Shown: in pieces, positions 56,248-64,000 of the stretch
How positions within the stretch are numbered: the stretch's first letter is position 1
How the letters are laid out: each line of letters starts with the position of its first letter
Assembly: GCA_027924585.1 (NCBI GenBank)
Contig: BSBM01000186.1
Span: 1,612,001-1,676,000, forward strand
From: Larix kaempferi
Taxonomy: Eukaryota > Streptophyta > Pinopsida > Pinales > Pinaceae
Reading direction: 5' to 3'
DNA length: 64,000 nt
Translations under genes and position numbers: made by a program
Notes under the pieces: generated by a model
The model's database searches: none
Seen by the model: only the letters and a program-made list of their open reading frames with translations
What the model was told of the DNA's origin: nothing

Positions 56248-56429
56248 TGATTGGTGTATTTTGATATATGCCACATGTCCATTTTAGAGGGGAGGTTTTA
56301 TTTCCCATGTGGTTTTCCTCCTTACCTTGGTTACATGGACAAATAAATTTTATGATGTAAAAGGTGACTTGAGCCTAGTTGCCAAGGCTTTAATTTTTGA
56401 TATTTCACTAAGTCTAGCTTAAGGGGGGG

Positions 56430-57133
56430 TGTTAGAACATTTTTCCACCTATGTACATTAATCATTTATTAATGATGATTAATTAGCCCAAGTGATTAAT
56501 GATTACATCCCTAAGTTGATTAGATTGGTAAATGGTCAAACTGTCTTGAACTAGTTAGCAATGTGAACAAGTACTGAGTCAAACCAGCTAAGTGGAGCGC
56601 TCCCCAGGGCAATTAATGCACTCAGCATGCCTAGAGCGCCCTCCTCAGGTCATTTAATGCACTCAGCATGCTTCTCTTCTACCTAGGGCGCATTTGCTCT
56701 CTTTGTGGACAATCTTGCCTTGTTTTGTCACATTTTTGACCAATTTTAGACTCCAAACCTCTATCCAACCAGTTTCTTCACATGTGTGAGGTCACATGGG
56801 CCTGTCCAGTCATTCCCAGCATTCACACTGTAGATTCGAACCAGTTTGGGATGGTTTGGGATATTTTGGTCAACCTAGGGGGGTTTGAGCTTTTTCTAAG
56901 CTAGATCAGTGTGAACACTCCAGATGGATTTGAATTCTTCCAGATTTGTATATATGGGTGTTCTTAACCTTTGTTAAGGTTGGACAGTTAATAATATTGA
57001 GATTATTCACCAATTCATGTGTATTGTTCTTCATTCATTTAAATTTTTTATGCTAATTCTTGCAAATGTTGTGCAATCTTTCACCAGTGAGGAATCCACA
57101 GTAGCTAGATTCAACTGTGCTTGAGATTTTACA
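56430..57133 (+). repeat. Copia C 3' LTR (704 bp)
   Basis: Partner of 51,240-51,943. The polypurine tract AAGGGGGGG at 56,421-56,429 abuts it. The right target copy GTGGA follows at 57,134-57,138. Confidence 0.97.
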
Positions 57134-57483
57134 GTGGACCTTTTGAAATACTGGCCAAAAAGGGTCCAGTGGCTTATGAGTTAGCCTTACCAGCTCATAT
57201 AAAAGTTCATAATGTTTTTCATGCTTCATTATTAAAGAAATATGTATATGATACTAAACATATCATTGATTGGTCCTTATTACAGGTGGAGCCCAAAGGG
57301 GAGTTCAGGTCAGAACCACTCCACATTTTGGACAAGAGAGAGGTGCAGCTTAGGAGGAGGACCATTACTCAGCTAAAGGTGCAATGGAAGCACTTTGGAC
57401 CAGAGGAGGCTACTTGGGAGAATGAGACCACCATGAAAGAGGCATACCCAGCCTTGTTTCATGACCTCATTTCTATCCCCTAG
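57134..57483 (+). pseudogene. Chromovirus D integrase end and chromodomain
   Basis: It resumes the frame cut at 51,239: GPFEILAKKGPVAYELALPA, HNVFHASLLKKYV, then a chromodomain-like C-terminus with VQLRRRTITQLKVQWKHFGP and EEATWENETTMKEAYPALF, ending at TAG 57,481-57,483. The GPF motif and terminal chromodomain place it among chromoviruses, Tekay/Del-like. Chromodomains guide integration toward marked chromatin. This part has no internal stop. Confidence 0.9.
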
Positions 57484-57520
57484 AAACACCGGGACGGTGT
57501 TGTTTCTAAGTGGGGAGGGA
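57484..57520 (+). promoter_or_regulatory. Chromovirus hairpin and polypurine tract
   Basis: AACACC-GGGAC-GGTGTT forms a 6-bp stem directly after the stop codon, followed by AAGTGGGGAGGGA. A hairpin of this kind just before the polypurine tract is familiar from Tekay/Del-like chromoviruses. The purine tract primes plus-strand synthesis. Confidence 0.8.
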
Positions 57521-59319
57521 TGTAATATCCCAAATTTTGGACTAACTATTTCTATTGTTAAATTGGGCCACGACCCCAACACATATGTTTTATTTTGAAT
57601 ATTGGGCATGGGCCCTAGAACCTATGATTTATTCTTTCATATATTGACATATTGGGCATGGACCCTGACTGACTTTTTTATTTGAGTGTATATTGGGTGA
57701 GAAGGCACTAATGTTTTTGATGATGTGTTTCAGCTTTGAAATGGGTACAAACCCTAATATACTGAGATGATCTTTTGTTACTTATTGTGCATAGCTATGA
57801 TTTTACATGATTGACTTATGAGTGTGTTGAGCGTGGACTCAGAAACACACATATAATCTATGTACTGGACATAAGCCCCGATGTACCTAGAAGAATGTTT
57901 ATGTACTGGGAGTAAGCCCTGAGGTACATTGAGTGTTGGGCTTAAGCCCTAGAGCACTCCAAGCTTGATAAATGAATATAGGATCCGAGGCCACTTGAAT
58001 ATTCTAGATGTACCTCACAACCACATTCTAGCACTGGTGTTGAGTAGGAAGCTTTGGAATTGCACTAGCATAATGCCCATGTGAAAGTGTTGAGTTAAAA
58101 GGCTCTAAAGAGCACTCAGGGTTACTAAATATCAAAGTGTTGAGTCGGAAAAACTTTGAATAGCACTTCTACTTTCATCACATTTATTTAAATTGATTAA
58201 ATGATTCATCTTTTATCTATCATCAAATACTGTGGGAACTACCATGTTAAACGAGGGAATCCAACATGTAAGAGAGAGACTAGAGGTGCCTATCCAAGCT
58301 TAACGAAAGACCGTCCAGGGAAGTGGACCTTACACTTAAATTGTTAAACAAAGTATCATGTGAAGATACAAGATTAAATATTATTATTAAGAATTTTAAT
58401 AAATAATGATGTGATTATTTATTTATAAAAGACGTTTATTGCATATAGTTCATAGTGGGATGCCACATTACTTAGTATTAATAAAGTATTAATATTTAGT
58501 GGGTAGCCACATTTGTAAATAATATTAAAAATGTATTAATACCTAGGTTAGAAATATTATTATTATAATTAGTGTTATTATTATTATGAAAAGTTTAAAT
58601 TAAAATCACTCATAGTTAAAACAAAGGAAAAGGCCTAGTTCAGAAGGACTAGATATTTGAGTAAATAATATCTTTTAAAATATTAATTATCTTAATTTAA
58701 AGAAACTAAATATTCAACGGTCATAATTCAAGACTCCCCTACATAAAAAGGAAAGATCCCAAGGTTGGGGATCATCATGCTTTTTCATTATCATTCTCTT
58801 ATGGTAATCAGAGAGAAGTTTTATGCTCCAAGAAGTTGAAGCAGTCTCACCTAATAATTTCAGATCTGAACAAGCAGTGAACCTAGGGCCTCTATCTCTT
58901 ATTGCATGTTGGAACCAAGCTCAAGGGGTTGTAGTTAGAACCAGGAAAGGTCTAAGGGTCATGGTTGGGAGGAACATGGTAGCCCCAAAGTTATCCAGCT
59001 AAGCTTAGGATATTTCTACACTAATTATTGTTTGAGTGTGCAGGCATCTACATGAGCAAGTTAAACTTCAAGACAACCAGGTATGACTTATTAACTCAAC
59101 AGTTTAATTTATATGGAAAACTAGGTATTTAATTTAGGCTTTTAGATTAAAACTAATGGTTCAGCATTATTTTAATTCTTAACCCAAATATTATGAAACT
59201 TATATGTTTTTCCTAGAAACTAGTGGAGGGTCTAGTAGGCCTAGCCCAGCTAGCCTATGCTAGAGAACACCCCATCAGCAAACTTAGGAACCCTACTATG
59301 GATTTTCGGAGGACTTCTA
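57521..59319 (+). mobile_element. Chromovirus D 3' LTR (right end approximate)
   Basis: TGTAATATCCCAAATTTTGG starts directly after the polypurine tract, as in Tekay/Del LTRs. Inside are repeated phrases such as TATTGGGCATGG with CCCT (57,598 and 57,647) and GTGTTGAGT blocks (about 58,035-58,150), and a TATA-like CATAAAAAGG near 58,743. The end is set tentatively at TTCTAACA near 59,319. The 5' LTR of D is not in the window, so length and end are unproven. Confidence 0.6.
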
Positions 59320-59329
59320 ACAGTGTGTA

Positions 59330-61936
59330 TTGTTTCCATTGTTTTCTCATATTAACTTCTAGGTTAGGGTTATTATGTTTTTAAATATTTATGTTTTCTG
59401 TTTGAATCGTCTTATCAATTCGTAGTGCAGGGATCACTTCTGCCTTTTAATTCTTTTATTGTTATTCTCTCTATGCTTAAGAATCATCACATATAAATGA
59501 CAGTAGAATCAAGTCAGACATCGAATCTCTTAGCCACACTACACATCAAATCGTATATTAAACAATAACAGTAATTATTATTTTCTGTTCTTTCAAGCCA
59601 AAGTATCATTCCACATTATCAACATCTTTATGACTTCAACCAAACAGTCAACCATTATATCGAAAACAACAACATATATTTTTCTCATGGATCGAATCCC
59701 ACTACCAACAAATGCATTCCATATCTTTAAACTATATTACTTTTAGCCCATAGAAATAGAAGTCAAGAGATCGAATCTCACTAACATTCCAGGAAGACCA
59801 TGCTATCTTCAGAGTAGCCAAACATTGTAGTAGTTTTACACAGAAGCATTTACACATCCAACCAATCATTTTTGCTACCATTTAACAAAACACTTACAGC
59901 CATTCTTTAAAACATAAAATGCAAGGCAAGGGATCGAATCCCTCTATTCTTCCATTAAAAGCAACCACCAGAAAACCTAGCAAGAAGAACCAAAGTGAAA
60001 CCCCATGGGCATGTAAGAAGACCAAACAAGGGTTTTGCTTATCCTACCAACACATCCTATTCTGGCAGCTATTTTAAAACTAATATTTGCAAACCCATTC
60101 AACAGACAGAGCCACGATAGCCACATGAAGGATCTAAAAATCTTAACCATTAATTCACATAGAGAAAACACAGAGTTTAGTTATCTTCAGTACAAGTTCA
60201 AAGTCTAATAGAAAATGCAGAGGCAAACACTTCCCTATTCCTCAGACAGAGTCAACCCCAGCTCTTGATAAACACAAGTCATAGAAAAATCACGAATATC
60301 CTTTATAAAATACTCAAACAACGACCTTCACAACAAAAGCAATGATAACAAACACAAAAAATAAAACTACTACTCTTACCCATAAGAAAATCCAGAGACT
60401 ATACAATGTGCAAATCATTTATAGAACTATGTAGTAGGACATTTCCTCTATTCACAGGTCCAGGGATTCTTTCAAAAAGAAATATGCAGACATGTAAACC
60501 CTAGGTTTATATTGGGCATTATTACAAACAGCTTCTACAAAGTTCAGCATTGATCCGAATGGCCAAACCTCACACTAAAACCCTCTAGGGCCATTAAAAC
60601 CAATAGATACATTTCACAATGGTCTAGCTAATGGCGACCTCTAAGAACCCAAAAATTGTTGCAGTAAACCCAAACCGGGCTCACGAAGTTCCTCATAGAA
60701 ATTACAAACAATACCACTCCACAGAGGCAAGAGGAGGAAATAAGGAATGTTGAACTCTGAACTTACCATTTGCAATGCCATGAGGTCAAGTACTGGTGAT
60801 CAACTAGTAGCCACGTAGAAGAAGAATTCCAAACAAGTACCTCCCAAACAAGTGAACCATACAAAGTCAAAGCCTGAGATTATTATCGAATTCTATCTAA
60901 ATAAAATAGCAGGAAACGTAGTATAAACCAGGGAGGGTATTAACTTCTTATTTTCAGTCTCCATCTCTATATACGAAACCCCATATGGTGTGCTTACCAT
61001 GAGCCAAGCTCAGGTCAGTACACGAAACCCTCAAATGCATCCAACAACAAACAAGGGCAAATGAACCACAAAAATGAACCTTCGTCGGTGTAGAACCCAA
61101 GGGAATCCTTCGCATAGCTGGTAGTGTTGGCCATGTACCAATGTAGAGATGCATTTAATTCTACCACCAACCCCAAATATTTCGATATTAACCTTGAACT
61201 CTATAGTAGTATAGTCATTCTTGATCAACAAGTATTATAAACGCAACAAGTATTGCAAAGACCACCAACATTACATAGTGCCAATAAGTCATTGCAAGGT
61301 CAACAAGTATTACAAGTTCAACCAGTATTGCAAAATCCATCAAGGATTTTAAGGTACCAATCTTCGAACATCACACACTTTAGGCTTAAGTAATTGCTAT
61401 AAATGTGAAGGAAGTACCCTAGGTAGATGCCTTCGTAGGTACACCTGCAAACCAATACAAATTGAATGCATTAGCAAAACTCACTAAGTAAGTCACGAGT
61501 TTCCATTTCTTACACCCTACTTCTCGGCAGCTCTACTGGGGTACTTTTCCCCTTAAAATACCAAGCGTCTCATCATGTGCCTCAACTGTCACCAACATGG
61601 GTCCATCTCACCTAAATTATCAGTTAGAATTTCATAAATATGCACACAAACTCTTAAAACAGTAAGAAGGAGATTCATATTATTATACTCTAAACTTTTG
61701 TACACTTGCGACAGAATTACACTTCTACTCATTACATCGCTTCTGCAAAGCTGTAAGAATAACAACCAGTAAGACCATGATACTTAGGAAACTGAGACCC
61801 TTCAAAGGTCGCAAATAAGTACTGGTGTAGTATGTTTCTTATTAGTGCTGAAGTTAATTTACAAATCATCACCTCTTAAATAGTTTACTACAGTGACGGA
61901 AATTTTTAAAATTTTTACTATTTTAGGGACATTACA
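59330..61936 (-). mobile_element. Chromovirus-type LTR in minus orientation (left end approximate)
   Basis: The minus strand starts at 61,936 with TGTAATGTCCCTAAAATAGT, the same kind of LTR start as D. A minus-strand TATA-like element (complement of about 60,966-60,974, GTATATAGAG) lies inside. It has no polypurine tract upstream, so it is a 5' LTR or a solo LTR. It holds four GGGATCGAATCCC-type palindromes (59,517-59,942) and a short CAACAAGTATT repeat at 61,226-61,330. No long ORF. The left end and target duplication were not found. Confidence 0.5.
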
Positions 61937-62890
61937 TAGGGACTAATTATGATAATGCTATTTTTTAAGGTGTAAAGGTTAACATTAGGGTTTATCGATT
62001 ATAAGTTCTTCTAGAGAATAAGGGTTAGGAATTAAAGTTTAGGTGTTATGAAATTTAAGCGTTAAGCATTCAAGTTTACAACTCTCAAGGTTTGTATGGG
62101 TTGTAATGTGAATGGCTATATGCATTAGGTTTTAAGGTGTTTGAGATTAAATATTAGAATCCTTATAACAATTAAGGATGGGATGCAACTGAAGTTGGAT
62201 GTTATAGGTCTATTAAGTTAAGTCTTAGGTTAATAAGTCTTATAGGGGTTATAATGTAGGAGTTAATATTTAAAATGGTTAGTATTTATTCGAGATGGGG
62301 TTAAGGGTTATATAGGTTAGGGGTCAATGGTTACATGGGTTATAGTAGTTAATACTAATTTGAATGATGGGTTATATGGTTCTTAGTGGTTAAACCATAT
62401 AAGATTTATTGAATTTAGAATATTCATAACTTAAAGTTGTTAAGGACAATTGAATTATAGGGGTTAGAATTAGAATTAATACTTGTTAATGTAGTAAAGA
62501 GATCTTGGTTTTAACGTTTAAAAGGGTTAATAATTATATGTGTTCATGGTTTTTTTTGTATTGTAATAACTTGTTATAAGTTTTAGGAGTTGTGTGGTTA
62601 CAGTTTATTCAAAATAAGAGTTCTAAAGTTTTGGTCTTATGTTTCATAAGACTTATAATGAGTAGGGTTTAGGGTTGTAAAATTTAGGTGTTATATTTGT
62701 TAAGGGTTAGTATTAACGTTTATAGAGATTAGTGGTTTAAAGCTACAATTATTTAGGACTTATAAATTTAAAAATGTGTAGGGTTTATAAGGGTTTTGTT
62801 TTAAGAGTTAGTGATTACAATTTATATGGATTAGATGATATAGGTGTCAATAAGTGTTATAAAGTATAAGTTTTATAGAAAGGCATATGC
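61937..62890 (+). repeat. C-poor degenerate TTAGGGTT-like stretch
   Basis: Strongly depleted of C on the plus strand and full of variants of TTAGGGTT, AAGGGTTA and TTATAGGGGTTA without a fixed period. It resembles a degraded telomere-like or GT/A-rich satellite. No coding potential. Confidence 0.55.
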
Positions 62891-63464
62891 ATATGCTCTA
62901 ACTACTAAGATAAGAGATGTTATCTCTTATGATGCTTGAATAGAGAATTAACAAAGGGGTTCCTTCGTTAGAAAAATTTAAAAATCTTGTGTATACATTG
63001 TTGAACATTGAACTTGGGGTATATTGAGAGTGGTTCTTTGGGAATGACCTCCCTCCATATATTACTGGCATAATTGAATCTTGGTTCCTAGCAACAAAAA
63101 AAGAAACATGTATCAGAATACCAAGTGAGAAAATTGTTTCCAAACAATTCTCAAAATAGTCCTCTGGATACACTCCACATAATACATTTAATAATTACCC
63201 TTATGTCCTAATGTATACAATCTAAATATACATTAAAAATATATATACAACCTTATCATAATTTAAATATTCTAATTAAATTTTATATATAAAGAGAGAG
63301 GGAAGGATATCATTAACTATTAAAAATACAATTAAAATTTTTACTTTTAAAAACATCTAAGAATCAAAATACTAACATTAGAATACACAAATAATAATTA
63401 TAATCTAATAAAAATTTAATCTATTTCAACACCTAGAATAGAAAAATTCAATATGCTATATATC

Positions 63465-63501
<37 letters not shown>

Positions 63502-63643
63502 CCAATCAAACTCAACTACTAATATTTTGTAAACTCACTTACTAATATATTTTTTAATCAAATTTAATTGCTAATTTAATGCGAAGCCAATTTCTATCAT
63601 ATTGATAATTGGTTGTATCATTTCTATTCATGCAAAAGATAAG
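62891..63643. other. AT-rich stretch with a (TA)n microsatellite
   Basis: No gene recognised. A pure TA run lies at about 63,468-63,498. The 91-codon minus-strand ORF at 62,898-63,173 has no motif I know. Confidence 0.55.
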
Positions 63644-64000
63644 TATTATTGAGTGTACAAAAAGGGGTCCAAAATGTGAACATGAGCCTAGGTATTATAT
63701 GATATGTTCATTCACAGATTATAGAACCAATTTCCACATGTGACGTCAAATTGGGATAGGTAAACTATATTACCATGATAACGACCAACCTAGAACACTC
63801 AATCTACTCTAAATTTTATGTTCCATCCTTACACACTTGGTCTGGAATTTTGAGGTAGAAAATATATCCCAAACAAAACAATTACTATCAAAACTATCTT
63901 TATAAGAACTAATACAATTCATGATGATGATGTCAACTGTAAGGGTAAATAGTTTTGGAGGGAAATGACTAACACTACATTTTTCTTTTGTATTTTCAAC
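63644..64000. repeat. Right copy of the window-spanning direct repeat
   Basis: Aligns with 1-357 base for base over most of its length, in the same orientation, and is cut by the window end. Confidence 0.85.

Larger units (their letters stand above)
51240..57133 (+). mobile_element. Ty1/copia element C, complete and apparently intact
   Basis: A 5,894-bp element with a perfect 5-bp duplication (GTGGA), 704-bp LTRs differing at five positions, a perfect iMet primer site (51,944-51,955), one uninterrupted polyprotein (52,219-56,247) and a polypurine tract AAGGGGGGG (56,421-56,429) abutting the 3' LTR. Every part needed for autonomous retrotransposition is recognisable. It sits inside the integrase of chromovirus D, in the same orientation. 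It is the youngest insertion in the window and the only one with coding capacity. Confidence 0.97.

Noticed and set aside
57121-57133. Start of the chromovirus C-terminal ORF inside the copia LTR
   Set aside because: These bases belong to the 3' LTR of copia C. The chromovirus frame resumes only at 57,134.
59517-59942. tRNA genes suggested by GGATCGAATCC
   Set aside because: No cloverleaf, A box or acceptor stem could be placed around these motifs.
61937-62890. True interstitial telomere array
   Set aside because: No run of exact TTTAGGG units; only scattered related words.
1-64000. Edge repeats as LTRs of one giant element
   Set aside because: Neither copy shows TG/CA ends, a primer site or a polypurine tract, and both are cut by the window.

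Overview
This is plant nuclear DNA that I read as almost wholly transposable elements; I recognise no ordinary host gene. The plant assignment rests on an L1-type LINE with a DUF4283-like ORF1 and a plant-type RNase H, Ty1/copia elements primed by initiator Met-tRNA (TGGTATCAGAGC), a Tat-like Ty3/gypsy element with an extra RNase H and an antisense plant-mobile-domain ORF, and a Tekay/Del-like chromovirus. Dense nesting and strong decay fit a large repeat-rich genome. A gymnosperm is possible, but that is only an inference.

Layout. 1-2.1 kb: AT-rich DNA with a (TA)n(GA)n microsatellite; positions 1-357 recur directly at 63,644-64,000. 2.1-9.9 kb: a complete but dead LINE bounded by an exact 14-bp target-site duplication, with ORF1, ORF2 and an unexpected third ORF downstream, and interrupted by a 405-bp solo LTR with its own 5-bp duplication. 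9.9-15 kb: AT-rich DNA with small tandem duplications and an unexplained GC-richer island. 15.0-17.05 kb: a nearly pure polypurine, G-run-rich tract. 17.1-21.4 kb: the 5' part of a decayed gypsy element whose Gag has five zinc-knuckle-like motifs. 21.6-22.2 kb: minisatellite. 23.4-24.7 kb: a decayed coiled-coil gene on the minus strand.

24.7-48 kb: a nest on the minus strand. Copia A (26,985-41,226) contains copia B (32,527-39,627). A appears to have landed in the 3' part of a Tat-like gypsy element whose decayed pol lies at 43.6-47.9 kb and whose antisense ORF, a spliced plant-mobile-domain gene, lies at 42.1-43.4 kb. 48-51.2 kb: a plus-strand LTR/leader with a Tat/Ogre-like primer site, then the 3' part of a chromovirus (D). 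D is split by copia C (51,240-57,133), which has an uninterrupted 1,342-residue polyprotein and LTRs differing at 5 of 704 positions. 57.5-61.9 kb: chromovirus LTR material in both orientations. 61.9-64 kb: C-poor and AT-rich DNA.

The most unusual signal is in the 3' untranslated regions of copias A and B. Both consist largely of short tandem hairpins whose stems change in a compensating way while loop and spacing stay constant. The clearest case is 34,017-34,516, with about 19 units built on ATC, five or six loop bases, then GAT. By eye the relative ages are C youngest (about 0.7% LTR divergence), B about 5%, A about 7%, which agrees with the nesting order.
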